From Rhexocercosporidium sp. MPI-PUGE-AT-0058 (Eukaryota > Ascomycota > Leotiomycetes > Helotiales), in NCBI GenBank assembly GCA_020746875.1, contig JAGTJL010000001.1:4588001-4652000 (forward strand): a DNA stretch of 64,000 bases, in the 5' to 3' direction. The notes under the pieces were generated by a model. It had not been told where the DNA came from. It did not search any database and saw only the letters and a list, made by a program, of their open reading frames with translations. Both the position numbers and the translations under genes were made by a program. Positions 32,307 through 43,895 of the stretch are shown here, piece after piece (within the stretch, counting starts at the first letter, position 1; each line of letters opens with the position of its first letter).

Positions 32307-33301
32307 ATGACGACCCAACCAGCTGCTGATAACACAGCTCTTTACGATGAGTTGATGAAATATGATTGGGACGGCGACGAAGTATTTCAGGTAGGTTTGA
32401 ATTACATTTCTTGCACCCCTCAATATTACGGAATTATCAGCCTCGGCTTCCTTGTGCATCGCCTCGTTCGGTTTTTATATTGGCCCTCCCTATCAATGCC
32501 CGTAACATACAGAGACATTCATTCCCACCGAGTCTCTTATATTCAGCAAAGACATTCAACAAAGACATTCATATAAACATGAATTCACTATCCGTATAAA
32601 GACATATACTTCATACCCCTCCTTCCTTCCAACTGCATCTACTTCAACCAAACACTAACACTCCAAAGGGAGGACTTAGAGCAATTCGCGGTCCCAATCC
32701 ACCATCATCCGAAATTTCCTCTCTTCCCGACGACCTGACCCTCCACGCTCAAATCTTCTACTTCTCTCGCAAGAAATCCACAACCATCGACTTCAACAGC
32801 TACAGAGAATATCTCTACTCCAAGAGAGCCTCGACAGCATCTCCTTCCTCCAAAGAAACACCCACAAACCCTGCTTCATCAACCTCAGAATCAGAATCAC
32901 CTTCAATCCCAACCTCTATAACCCAAGCAACTTCAACTCAACCTCACCACCAACCAGACCCGTCCACAAACCCCGCCATGGCCGTAGCAAGCACGCCCAC
33001 CGACCCAACCACCTTCTCCGCCTCTACACCTGGCGCTCAAGGGGGCGCTCAACCAGGCGCACCCTACCCGCGCAGCTTCGCCGAGATCGTCGCTCTCATT
33101 CAAAGCGGTGCGCCTATCCCCGGCATCAAAGAGTTCGACGACACTCCGCTTGGTCTAGCAGCTAGCAGTCCGTCTGTGCTACCGAAGCGTAGGAAGCCGT
33201 GGGAGAAGGATGTGCCAGAGGAGATTATTCAGGGTAGGGGACCGGGTACGTTTGGTGATCATAGGGATCATATTATTGAGCAGGAATACCCGGATGCTTA
33301 G
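32307..33301 (+). CDS. PEX39: Probable Pex39 (PTS2-import cofactor)
   Basis: Exons 32307-32390 and 32669-33301, 238 aa; the 278-nt intron has a CACTAAC branch point and AAAG acceptor. Exon 1 gives MTTQPAADNTALYDELMKYDWDGDEVFQ; splicing continues GGLRAIRGPNPPSSE. A low-complexity Thr/Ser/Pro linker (about 85-140) follows. The C-terminal part carries PRSFAEIVALIQSGAPIPGIKEF and, about 30 residues later, KRRKPWEKDVPEE. The 'SGxPIPGI...' segment and the K/R-P-W-E motif are the shared marks of yeast Yjr012c and human C6orf226, named Pex39, which assist Pex7-dependent import of PTS2 proteins into peroxisomes. I see no signal peptide or membrane segment, which fits a soluble cofactor. The assignment rests on motifs remembered from the family, so I rate it moderate. 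Confidence 0.68.
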
Positions 33302-35146
33302 ATAGTATTGGGGAGCTGGGAATGGCTTGTCCTGCTGACTGGCTGGTTGCTCGGAAAGGGTGGGGGGATGGATGAGTAACTGAGCTGTCTGATTTAAGGC
33401 TGGATTGGACGACGGAATGGTATGTTGCTATCACGGACTTGAGGGGGTTGGAGTTATATGGAATGGGGAGGCACATTTGCATTCAGTATCAATACGAGAC
33501 TTGTGACCTTGCTTGGCTAAGCAAGTCTCACCTCTTGAAGGCATGCTTCCAACACGAGCTCAAGAACACGGACATCAAACATCGATATCAATATCACGCG
33601 AGTGATTAGATTGCGTTGCCTTTGCGAGGGTGCTTACTTGCTATCACTGCCTCTCGATCCGCTCATCATCACTTCGAAAAGCGTTGACACTATTAGCTAT
33701 CTCAAGAGGCAATAAATAAACATACTTACTCACACCGGAACTTCTCTGCTACGGTGACTACTTCAACCACTCAAAATAATCAAGATTTCCTCCAGGCCTT
33801 CCGAAAATTTCAGACTACCCTCTCTGGGCTCCCTCAATGCCAGAACGATCCATCCCTTCACATCCCATCCTACCCCAAAAGCAATCCAAGCACTCCCCAA
33901 GAACAACTCAAACACCCAAACAGCCAGCCAAACACCCAGATAGACAGACACACAAGCTAATCAACAACAAAGCCCTTCCTAACAACTACACCCCTCAACC
34001 CCATCTCCTCAACAAAAAACCACAAAGGTCCCCCCCTTCCTCGAGACGTAATCTAGTAGTCAATACCAACCAAGCTATAGTAAGTACACCTAACACTCAA
34101 TAATGTTTCTCCCCAACCCTCACACCACTTAGCAGAGAAGAATTAGAAGAAAGATCGTGGTGTTAACTTGTTGCTCCTGGACGAGAGGGAGAAGAGGAGG
34201 AAGGGGCTCCTCTAGAATCTCCATTTAGACTCTTAAGGATTTCTTGGCTTTCTCTTATTGTAGACTTGGGCTGAAAAGTCTATGCGGGAGAGGTTTGAAT
34301 TATTTGAATCGAGGAATATCCTCTTACTCTTGTCATCCGGCATGCACGTAGCTCCGATTCGAACCATCGGTTGGGACGGGCCGGGAACACTAAGTTCGAC
34401 TCCAGGCTAATCACTCATCAGATTACAATCACATAAGACAACGGATTTTTGAAAGCCAATTGTATTCGGTAACGAGTGACTAAATAAAAAAGCTTTTGGT
34501 TTTCCTTTTTAGGTACAAGCGCAGGAGCACGAAGAAACATCTCAGCATAATAGCAGTTGTCTTCTCCATCGTATCAATGTCCGCCATGAAGCAGAATGAA
34601 CAGATCCCCTCATAGTGCTGCACCATCATATCAAGAACAAGAAGAGGCATCAAGTATACATGCGTACAGTGTGGCGATGCTTGCAGCCGAACGATAATAG
34701 CAAAGCTGCCGCAAGGCAACCAAGGCTATACCGAGAAGACTTGATGCAAGGCCGTAACCATGATGTGTCCAAGTCACCGATGACGAATCTTCGGGTGTAG
34801 GATGATCAGTATTGGTCGAATAGGTTGTCGGGGAAGATGTTGATAAAGTACAAGAAGGGAAATATCGTAGGTGGACTTTTAAGAAAAGCCTTTTTTGAGG
34901 CCAACACTGTGTAGACAAACAATGCTTAAGGTGACTTTCGCTGGATGTTGGTAGAGCCAATTGAAGACATCCATAGATATGAAAGGCCAAAAAGCAGACA
35001 AAGAGACTGACTCCTATTCGAATATGTCGTATCGTTACGGTGATTCCATAATATCGTGTGCCAAGTAAAGATCGTGAGGCCAACCAAGACACAGGAAGCA
35101 ATATGACAAAGCAAGCAATCAGTGCAAGGTGTCGTAGGGATGTTGC
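33302..35146. other. Long intergenic region
   Basis: No gene is supported in 1.85 kb between the Pex39-like stop and the Pumilio stop. Open frames of 60-156 codons have low-complexity or unrecognisable products. Two B-box-like motifs on opposite strands (about 34353-34402) do not fold as a tRNA. The last 300 bases are probably Pumilio 3' UTR. Confidence 0.45.
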
Positions 35147-37963
35147 TTAACGATAAGCGCCACCATAGCGGGGGTTTGGCTGTGGGCCCATGCGAGGAGG
35201 AACTCCACCGATAGCAGGACCGACACCAGGGCCAGGACGAGTCTGGATGGCGGGATTGGTGCAAAGCATGCCAACACGAGAACCAAACTTGGATCCTCGA
35301 AGAGAGACCATGTGCTTGCGGATGTGGCTAGCAACGAGCTCACGGTGTTGAGGGTTGGAGTGTGTTAGGATGTACTGAATGAGGTAGTTACCGTACTGAT
35401 CACTGGCAATGTCGATCAATGGGATACGAGGACGATCGAGACGACCCTCGCAGACCCTATCGAGATAGCGACCGAGGAAGTCGGGACCACCGATCTTGAG
35501 GCACTTCTCAACAACCTTGGAGGCGAACTGATCCATGCTGTACTCGGAGGCATAGCGGATGACATGGTCGATGGCTCGGCTGCGATCAGCTGGAGCACCA
35601 TGCTCACAGATGTGTTGGATGCACCAGTTGCCGAATTGACCGTGAGCAACAATGTCAATGCTACCAAGGACTTCCTCGATGCAAGGTCGCTGAAAAACTA
35701 TTAGCTAGAATTCGTATGGAGATGATTGATATTCTTACCTTGTCTTCCTCGAGGCAGTTCTCAAAGATGTTCTGAACAACCAGACTACCAGTCTCACCAA
35801 GAGCAACCTCGTGCCACATGCCATGAAGAGCGTCATTGACATACTTCATGATCTGAGGTGGAGACTCAGTCCAACGAAGCTCAAACAACTTTTGCCAGAC
35901 GTGGCAGGCATAGCGGTGGATGACAGTCTCAGGGATACGACGAAGGAGCTCATGGACCATGATGGCCTTGTAACCCTCTGGAACAGAATCAAATGCCTTC
36001 TGGACGACGTGACAGCCGAAGGCATCCATCGAGAGGTTCAAGGTGTTTCCACGAATAGCTTCAGCGATCTTGATGACCTGCTCAGGAGTTCCGTGCTCGA
36101 AGCATCGTTGAACTAAGAAGTTACCGAAGCGGTTGACCATCAATGGATAGGCTTGAGCGACGATTGCCTCAACAATTTCATACTTCTGCTCAGTGGTACC
36201 GACCTTGAGCTTCTGTTGAAGGAAGATGGAGGCTTGTTGGTCATTGTTGCAGACAATCTTGTCAACGATATACTTCCAGTTGCAGTTAACAGTGCGGTCA
36301 AGAAGACGACGGTAGTTGAGAGGCTCGGTTGTTGGTAGGTACGTCTGTCCCTCAGCAACCTGGTTCTATAAAAATTGTTAGTGGCATGGAAGGAGCGAGC
36401 GACGGAAATGTTTCACTTACATCACCCTTCCATCCTGGATTGGAGACAGTAAACTCGGGTGCATGGGGGGAGAGCGGAGTGCCGATTGGTTGTGGTTGGT
36501 ATCCACCATACATGCTGCTCATGCCCATGCTTCCCATACCTGGAACACCAGCTGGAAGGTTTGCAACGGAACCATAAGGAGTCGACGATGGTGTGAAGCC
36601 ATCGAAAGAGCTGTTGCTGCTGGCATACGGGAATGAGCTTGCACTGCTTCGGTTGTTGTATCGGCCTCCACCAGGTTGGCTGCGTCGACCCATGGGAGGG
36701 GCCATCAGCATGTCTGGGTCTTGCATCATACGGTCATTGCGGAAGGTCGGGGCAGCACCGTAAGGCACCGAATCAACGAATGGTTGACCAAAGCCACGCT
36801 GCAACCATTGGGCAGATGAGACAGCTTCAGATGGTTGGAAAGCTGGGACGGCAACTGGGCCTCCAGCATAGCCTGGGGTGGGAGCAGCGAAGTTTGGCTT
36901 GCCACCATTGTTCCAGATAGCGCGAGCCCGATTGAAGCCACTGGCAGACAATGCATCACTGGTATCTGAGCGAGCGTCATCTTGGGTAGCCCACGAGTTG
37001 TCTCGGGTGAATTGAGGACGAGCAAGTGGTGGAAGATGGTTGAGACGCTCTTCAGATGGGACGTGTATTGGATAGTCGGCCTCGGAGGCATTGCCAACAA
37101 CTTGGTCAAGAGTATGCTTGGTGATCCGAGTTTGTGCAAGTTCTTGATCCATGCGAGCAATCTTGCCTTTGGCAGCTTCAAGCTCAGCTTTCAAGACAGC
37201 AAGCTCACTGGCACTCTGGGCAGGGGCATCATCACCAGATATGCTTGGAGGGCTGGTTGTGGGAGCCGTACTGAAGTTGTAGGAGCCGGTGGCAGGTGTA
37301 ATGGGAACAGAATTGGTAGCAGAGACATACTCGACAGTACGATAGCGGACAGTATCTTCGGTAGACTTGAGGGCCTCGTTTTGCTTGTTGATGGTGGCTT
37401 GTTGCTCAGAGAGCTTGGCAAGGAGCTTGTCCATTGGGTTGACCTCGGTGGTAGAAGAAGAATCGTGGTTGATCTTCATCTTCTGCAGACGTTAGCATTG
37501 GCCCACAGATGGTTGGAGAGAAGTTGAGAGGATGTAATCTACCTTGGGACCAGCTTGGTTGCCCAGCTTGTTAGAGGACAGAGCAGTGGCAGACTTCTTC
37601 AACGAGGCCGCAGTTGGATCCTGTATCTAGATTTTCAGCAGATGCACGGTATAGTTGTCTTGGTATCTTGAAGATTGTAGATACAGACTGGCAACGAGAT
37701 GGGTGTAGGGAGATTGAAAGAATAGGATTTGTGGGAGGACCGGGGGCAAAGGCAAGACGACCACGCGAGACGGGAGTTGACTCGTGGTGAATGAATGCAA
37801 ATACGAGGTGAAGTCGAGTAGCTCTGGAGAGAGAACATACCATGCGAGCCGTCAAGTTGGCCAGAGTCTCTTCAGCGGAACTGACGTTCTCTTGAGAAGA
37901 ACCAGCTCTGCTGCTTCCAGCCCGACGAAGGGTGGGAGAGCCAGTTGAGGTGTTGGCAGACAT
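35147..37963 (-). CDS. Pumilio (PUF) RNA-binding protein
   Basis: Binds 3' UTR motifs to control mRNA decay, translation or localisation. Exons complement(37841-37963, 37543-37620, 36421-37482, 35739-36365, 35147-35689), about 810 aa. The N-terminal half is low-complexity with a predicted coiled coil at residues about 75-100 and 150-185 (KLLAKLSEQQATINKQNEAL; LAVLKAELEAAKGKIARMDQEL). The PUM-HD runs from about 435 to 750: NYRRLLDRTVNCNWKYIVDKIV, FLVQRCFEHG, GCHVVQKAFDSVP, VIHRYACHVWQKLFEL, GSLVVQNIFENC, GNWCIQHICEHG, SKVVEKCLKIGG, GNYLIQYIL. The consensus core residues differ between repeats (for example CHVVQ, CHVWQ, SLVVQ, NWCIQ), so target specificity should depart from the canonical UGUA set. 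It ends in a Pro/Gly/Arg tail. The first intron has two in-frame acceptors six bases apart (37620 or 37626). Confidence 0.93.
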
Positions 37964-39304
37964 CCTGATTGATTGTCCTGCTTCGATTCTCGTGCGTGGA
38001 GAGGGGGTTTGTCAGTATGGCAGATAATACTGCGTCTGTGGTCGAAGAGAGATGGTGGGAAGATGTGCTCGACGCGGGAGAAAGGTGGTGTTGTAGATTA
38101 AAGGTAGAAGAACGGAAAGGAAGGAAGGCGAAGATCAACCAAACAGATACGAGTCGTAGCTCAGGGGCAACTAGATGGAGTAGGAGCACTTGGTCGTACT
38201 GTCCTCCACGAATTGAGGTTCGAGATGCGGCGTTGTTGACGAAAGTCAAAGGAGGGTGTTGTTGAGGTGTTTTGGGAGAAAGTGCAGTCGAAGCTGAAGA
38301 GCGAGACTTTATACCCATCCAGGTCTGCGAGGCTGGCAGTCAACGACTTCGCTTGTTCGCAGAATCACGAGATCGCAGTATGATGTAGAAAGATAGAGAT
38401 TGATTTCTCGGGCTCTGAAAGGTGAAAGAATTTGTTGAAGGAAGAATTTTCATCTGGATGAATCTTCGAGGGAAAGGGGAACAATGAATTGGGCATGCTC
38501 TTGCTCTTCTTGGGCATCGAAGGTTTTTGCCCAAGGCGGTGTATACCAGTGCCAGAATACAACAGCACCTTCCCAGCGGAAACAGAGCAGTATTTCCCCT
38601 TTAGGACATAGATGATCTCACAGCTTTCTTCTAAGTGATGCTTGACCTTTGTGTTGTTTGCACACCTTCCATGGGCAACATTCATAGTCATCCAAAACCA
38701 AGAATCTGAAGGAAGGGAAAGATTTTGACATAGGCAAGAAGGACGCAAACAAAACAATGCAGAAGTAGAAGTACTCAAAGAAAGGGCTTGTGGAATTTTA
38801 CACAGCAGAATTAGAGAAGCCGTTTTCTCCCAGGAAACCTCCAAATCTAAACTCGCTCAGATGGAGCAAAGAGAAGTGAGCATACCTTTCATCGTAGATT
38901 TATGGTTCCTTGATTCGAAGGACCATTGACTCGAGGCTTCCATGGCTCAAAGTCTCTGACTTCTCCCTTAGCAGGCCTTACTCATGTCGAATGGCACAGG
39001 CTTGACGTTCGAGCTAGGCAGATCCGTTCTTTCGATTGTTCTCGCTCAAATCCCTTCACCAGAGTAGGCAACTACCAGCGAAGACCAAGCTCATCAACCA
39101 CACACTGATAGAGTCAAATTTACCTTCCAAGCTCGAGTCCTGTTGATCAAACGCATTATGACCCCGGCATAGTTTGGAACACTTTCTTCATTCGTGACAG
39201 CCATTGGAGACTCGCCATATCCCAGAACATTCCACCAAACGCCAATGTTGCTACAAATATGCCGTATGCCGTACACGTCCATCCATCTATACAATCCCAT
39301 CCCT
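37964..39304. other. Upstream region of the Pumilio gene
   Basis: About 1.3 kb with no supported gene. A 159-codon minus-strand frame at 38365-38844 is not recognisable and is probably 5' UTR or chance. A tRNA-A-box-like string at 38158-38168 does not belong to a foldable tRNA. Confidence 0.45.
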
Positions 39305-39787
39305 CTACCGCTTCTTGCCTTTGAACTTCTTCGATTCTGCGCGCTGCATTAGCATTGTCCATCTGCACCCAACTCAGACAAAGAGCCATACCTTCTGCCG
39401 TCCGCTTCTTCTTGGGAGCTCCCTTTCCTCTCTGCTTGACACTAAAAACATATTAGAACCTGTTCACCAGCTCGTGCAGGGAAAGCCATACATCTTGATA
39501 TGTTCCAGTCTGTCCTCCTCGTCATCATCCCACGTCTCCCAGTCTGGATACAGTCTCTGCAGATCCTTGATGGTAGCTACTTTTCGTGGATAGTATGCTG
39601 CCAGAGCCGGGCCCCTTAATCTTTGTCGCAGGACTTTGTTTCCCAGTCGGAGGGCTTCGGGGTTGAATGTCGTGGAGAAGATCTTGCATTGGACCTGAAG
39701 CTGTCAGCAATTGCACAATCGTCACACTACAAATTCGGACGGATTTACCTTCATAAGGTCCAATATCCTCGATCGAGGGACAGCCAT
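39305..39787 (-). CDS. RSM27: Mitochondrial ribosomal small subunit protein mS33
   Basis: Exons complement(39749-39787, 39492-39694, 39392-39441, 39305-39336), 107 aa, the usual size of this protein. Exon 1 MAVPRSRILDLMK; exon 2 VQCKIFSTTFNPEALRLGNKVLRQRLRGPALAAYYPRKVATIKDL; exon 3 VKQRGKGAPKKKRTAE; exon 4 SKKFKGKKR. The LRQRLRGPALAAYYP block is the hallmark of MRP-S33/Rsm27. The C-terminus is strongly basic, as expected for rRNA contact. It is divergent from the RNase III gene, with 191 bp between start codons. Confidence 0.95.
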
Positions 39788-39978
39788 ATTGAATTCAATG
39801 GCTCGAATTAGGTCGTCGCTATTTTTTGAAGCTTCTCGCGAGGTTCATCGAGCAGCCCAGAAATTGAGCCGCTTCGGGCCGCCGGTTTTTCCGGCGCGGC
39901 TGATAACCTCTGAACCTCAAGATCTCGAAAATTATTATTCTCAAACGCCAACACATTTGACTCGCATGATTCTTCAAA

Positions 39979-41360
39979 ATGCAAAGTTTGTTCAATCGAC
40001 ACAAAAGGAAGCATGATGAAAGCGCAGGCTCCGAAGGAGGTAACAAAAAGCACAAAAGTCACACTGTAGGTTCTCATCATTTCTCGGTCAGTGCTCATAT
40101 TTCACGAGTGCACGTTCTTACGGAATCACAAAGGGCAATAATGGAGAGGAATCGCGAATCTCAAAGTCTATGGAAAGGGCTAGGATCGACCCTAGACCTA
40201 GCATGAGCAGCTCTACAAGTCCAGCTCAGTCTCGTAAGATCGCAAATCTCATCAAAGCACTGGATGAAGCCTTGGAGGAAGATGGCATGGACCAGACTCT
40301 GGATTTCATTGGAGACGAGGCTCTGAATCGCTGCTTGGATCTACGAACGTCTCTCAGCTCAGCCAGATCAAAGCTCGATGACGAACTCATCAAAAAATCT
40401 TCAACATCTCGGGAACAAAAGTCACATGACTTCTTCAACATCCCAAAGACATTCTCACCCTACTCACTTGAGCCATGGAAGTCCTCAACGATCCCAACAA
40501 CGCTCCCGCCTCTTCCCGAAATCCTTGACCGTACCCTTGAAAGGTCCGCATTCATGCACATTGGTTGCGGCAGCGGCCATCCCACCGATCTGAGCTACGA
40601 GCGTCTCGAATGGATTGGCGACGCATACATCGAACTCATCTCTACACTTCTCATCTCTCAAACCTTTCCATTCCTCCTCCCAGGGAAGCAGAGTCAAATC
40701 CGCGAGAGGCTTGTAAAGAACGTCACCCTGGCCGAATTTTCACGCCAGTACGGCTTCGACAAACGTCTCGTTCTCCCAGATCCGAAAATCTTCTCGGTGA
40801 AGCTGCCAGACATGACCAAGATCCTGGGCGATATATTCGAAGCATACGTCGCTGCAATCATTCTTTCCGATCCACAGACGGGTGTAGCACGAGCCTCGCA
40901 ATGGCTGAAGGATATCTGGGGCATGACAATCGCGAAGGAAATCATCCATGAAGAGCGGACAGGGTTTAAGTTCGACAGCCCAATGTGGAAACTTCGGGGA
41001 GCTTACGAGCCTGAACAAGAACTCGCGTCGAAAGAGGAGAAGCAGTGTCTGAACCCCAAAGACCAGTTGAAGTATCTGATTGGTTCCAAAGGCGTCAACA
41101 TCTCGTACAATGAAGCAGCCACGGTCAAAAAGGATCCCACGAACAAGCTACCGCTGTTCACTGTGGGTGTTTATCTCAGTGGTTACGGTGAGAAGGACAA
41201 GTTACTGGGCACGGGTCAGGGGAATGGGAAGAAGGATGCAGGTTTCAAGGCTGCGGAGATGGTAATGGCGAATAAGAAGTTGATGAAGGTGTATGGGGAG
41301 AGGAAGAGGTTGGCCGATGCCCAACTGAAACTGGAGCAGGAAGCGTTGGATGCGCAGTGA
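39979..41360 (+). CDS. Class I RNase III (Rnt1-like)
   Basis: Double-stranded RNA endonuclease. Exons 39979-40065 and 40134-41360, 437 aa. Exon 1 is a basic, nuclear-localisation-like start (MQSLFNRHKRKHDESAG, KKHK). The RNase III domain lies near residues 165-290: the signature LSYERLEWIGDAYIELI contains the first Glu and Asp of the active site, and the second pair appears in KILGDIFEAYVAAII. The C-terminal dsRBD starts at about 325 (NPKDQLKYLIGSKG... LFTVGVYLSGYGEKDKLLGTGQGNGKKDAGFKAAEMVM). All four catalytic acids are present, so it should be active; it resembles Rnt1, which processes pre-rRNA and snRNA, more than the inactive mitoribosomal L3/L44 relatives. The 68-nt intron is inferred from reading-frame change, a TTCTTAC branch-like site and an AAAG acceptor. 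Confidence 0.87.
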
Positions 41361-42444
41361 GAATCTTTGAATAATATCTTTGGAGTTAGCTACTGTTTCT
41401 GAGCTATGTTGAGCTTATGTTTGTCCTATGTACTGATACCCATTCGCGAACCAAATTGATCGCTTTTACTCGTATATTTCTGCAAAGTGGCTGGGCCAAA
41501 TCGTTCGAAGGTCCAAGAACTATCAAACGACAGCGGTGTGCAGTATGCAGTGCCCAGCTCAGTTTTCTCAACACCAGGTGTGACAGACAACGTGGAGGCT
41601 CTTAAGATTCATCCAAACAACCTCGGAAGACCTCGGCAGGATATCACCAAGTGTTACAACAATGTATAATGTATCACAAATCACTTCCCAAAACCCAAAC
41701 TGCCATACAAACAATCATAACACTCAATCATCCCACCCGGTAGAACCCCACAACATCCGGCATGCAGCAACCAGCCCCTGAATCCCCCAAGTCCATCACT
41801 CACAACTATTTTTGCTTTTTTCAGCCACTATCAAATCAGGAACCAACACAACACAACACTCATCCAAGTATATTCACAACGCTCCATTCTGACAAAACCG
41901 TAACTTACAAAATTCGACTGCACCTATACGGAATCATCATCATTATTGCAACAATCACAAGTAAAATTCCCGCCCCCTCACCATCCCAAGTACCGCATAT
42001 TAGTGCATGCTCTCCCGTGCCATCCCTGCCACTTCTCTCCAAACACCGAGGCCCAGCACTGAGCGGCAGCAGCCAGCACAAGCACAACACACGCGACGGA
42101 CAATGATGCGCATGATAGGGTAATTTCATCACCACTCAACCCTCTTTACCTTCCCCAAGAAAAGAAAAAAGAAAGAAAAAAAGAGTAGTTGCACACACAA
42201 CATCTTGACTCGACAAATCCATTTGAACTTTCCCCTTTCCTCGACTTCCTTGCAATCTGTTGGCTTTGGGTAGATACCGAGCGAGCAACCTCCGTCCATC
42301 ACACATGCGGTGTCCGACGCGCGAGATAGTCCGATAGCGAGATTCGCCTCGGCAGTGAGTGAGAGAGGGAGACAACAGAGCATTCCTGAGTTCCGAACTG
42401 GATCTTGCACGTCTGGGGAACCGGATACTAGAGGGAAAAGAAAG
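41361..42444. other. Intergenic region, RNase III to ACBP
   Basis: About 1.1 kb with no supported gene. It holds the RNase III 3' end and the promoter of the ACBP gene; short Ser/His-rich frames are unremarkable. Confidence 0.5.
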
Positions 42445-43653
42445 ATGGCGGATTCAGTGGGTGCGTATCTCCTTCCTTCAAAATATATCCAAAGCCAATG
42501 CGCAGATCGTATTGTGTACCTTTATCAAGAAGTGGAAGTGTGACGCAACGGCAGCAGTGCAGCAGCAACAACAGCTAACCTCTCTCTCAACCACAGACAG
42601 AGTATTCGTGCACGCCCTCAACACAGTCAAGAAGATCCCCAAGACAGGCGCATCACGACCTCCTCCCGGCGACCGCCTCCGCCTCTATGGACTCTACAAG
42701 CAAGCCATGGAGGGTGACGTGGACGGGGTGATGGAGCGGCCAGTGAGTGCTCATGGGGGCGAGGAGGAGGCCGACGAAGTCAGGAAGGATAGGGACAAAT
42801 ATGATGCGTGGGATGCGCAGAGGGGGATCAGTAGGACGGAGGCGAAGAGGAGGTATATTGAGGCTCTGATCGAGACGATGCATAAATATGCTAGTACGAC
42901 TGCGTGAGTGCTTGCTTGCCTGCCTGCCTTCCCTTCCCCTCCTTCCCGTTCTTTGCTTTTCGTTTCTTAAATTTCTTAAATTTCTTTGGTGTTGAAGCTG
43001 GCTGGGGGAGGAATGAGGCTGGGATAGATGTCTTAATGCACAAGGATGGCGCTGATGTAAGGGATAGGGATGCAAGGGCTTTGGTGGATGAACTCGAGTT
43101 CGTCTGGGACCAGATCAAGAACAACAGCGTTTCATCTTCGGGATCTTCACCAGGGAGAGCTGTGCCTTCGTACACAACTCAACCGCGACAATTCCAGCGA
43201 CCAGCATCAGGAAACGATGGCCCGATGAGGGTACTCAGTCCCATGAGCCAGGACGACGAGGCGGAGCGGAGATCAGGATATAATGACGATTACGACGAGG
43301 ACGAAGACGAGGATGAATATAATGACGGCGAAGAGAAGAAGGATGCCAAATCTACGAGTCGGTGGAGGCGGTCGGTCGAACATGCTTTCACGAAGATGAC
43401 GGCTGAGATTGCGGCGTTAAGAGAGCAGATTGCTACGGGTAGGGAATATCAGGGGAAGAAGCAGCGGTCCATTAAGTCGTGGTTAGCTTGGGTGATTTGG
43501 CTAGCTGTACGGCATCTCTTAGTCGACATGGTGGTTTTGGGTATTGTGTTGCTCTATATGAGGAAACGCAAGGATAGGAGGATCGAGGATTTGGTGAGAG
43601 AAGGGTTGAAGATTGGGAGGGAGTACGTCAGGAAGATAGTACCGGCAAGATGA
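42445..43653 (+). CDS. ATG37: Acyl-CoA-binding protein with C-terminal TM (Atg37-like)
   Basis: Exons 42445-42460, 42597-42903 and 43068-43653, 302 aa. Exon 1 is 16 nt (MADSV). The ACBP domain occupies about residues 5-110: DRVFVHALNTVKKI, RLRLYGLYKQAMEGD, YDAWDAQRGISRTEAKRRYIEAL, covering the YGxYKQA and K-x-x-AW-x-x-x-x-G acyl-CoA contacts. The insert between KQAMEGDVDGVMERP and YDAW is longer than in animal ACBP, which is typical of fungal Atg37. A Ser-rich acidic middle region and a coiled coil (SRWRRSVEHAFTKMTAEIAALREQIATG) follow. A C-terminal TM (LAWVIWLAVRHLLVDMVVLGIVLLY) precedes a basic RKRKDRR tail. Atg37 is a peroxisomal membrane ACBP that recruits Atg30/Atg11 in pexophagy; the layout fits. 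The residues encoded across the second intron (DARALVDELEFVWDQIK) match the family. Confidence 0.9.
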
Positions 43654-43895
43654 GACTCGGCATTGGATAATCTGGCACGCTTTCGATGTCATGATACCAT
43701 GGAAGACTTCTTGGAGACAGGGCATCCTACACCCCTCGAACCACCCATTTTTTACGGATCCCACGGAAAACAACGGCTCGACAAGGAAGTCAGAGTTACC
43801 GTCCACGCTGGAGCAAAATCATACACAAGCTCAACACATCAGATTCAACTACCACACAGCCATCCTATCTACAAGTTTCAGTCACCCATCCACCT

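Noticed and set aside
34345..34405. tRNA-like B-box motifs (GGTTCGAATC on the minus strand, AGTTCGACTCC on the plus strand)
   Set aside because: Neither gives a paired T-stem, D-arm and acceptor stem; no cloverleaf can be drawn.
34631..35101. 156-codon minus-strand frame next to the Pumilio stop
   Set aside because: Hydrophobic and Ser/Thr-rich but without family features; lies where the 3' UTR is expected.
38150..38240. tRNA-like TAGCTCAGGGG and GGTTCGA strings
   Set aside because: A-box and B-box spacing is plausible but the acceptor ends do not pair and the T-stem mismatches.
38365..38844. 159-codon minus-strand frame upstream of the Pumilio gene
   Set aside because: No recognisable domain or plausible start context; likely chance or uORF-like sequence in a 5' region.
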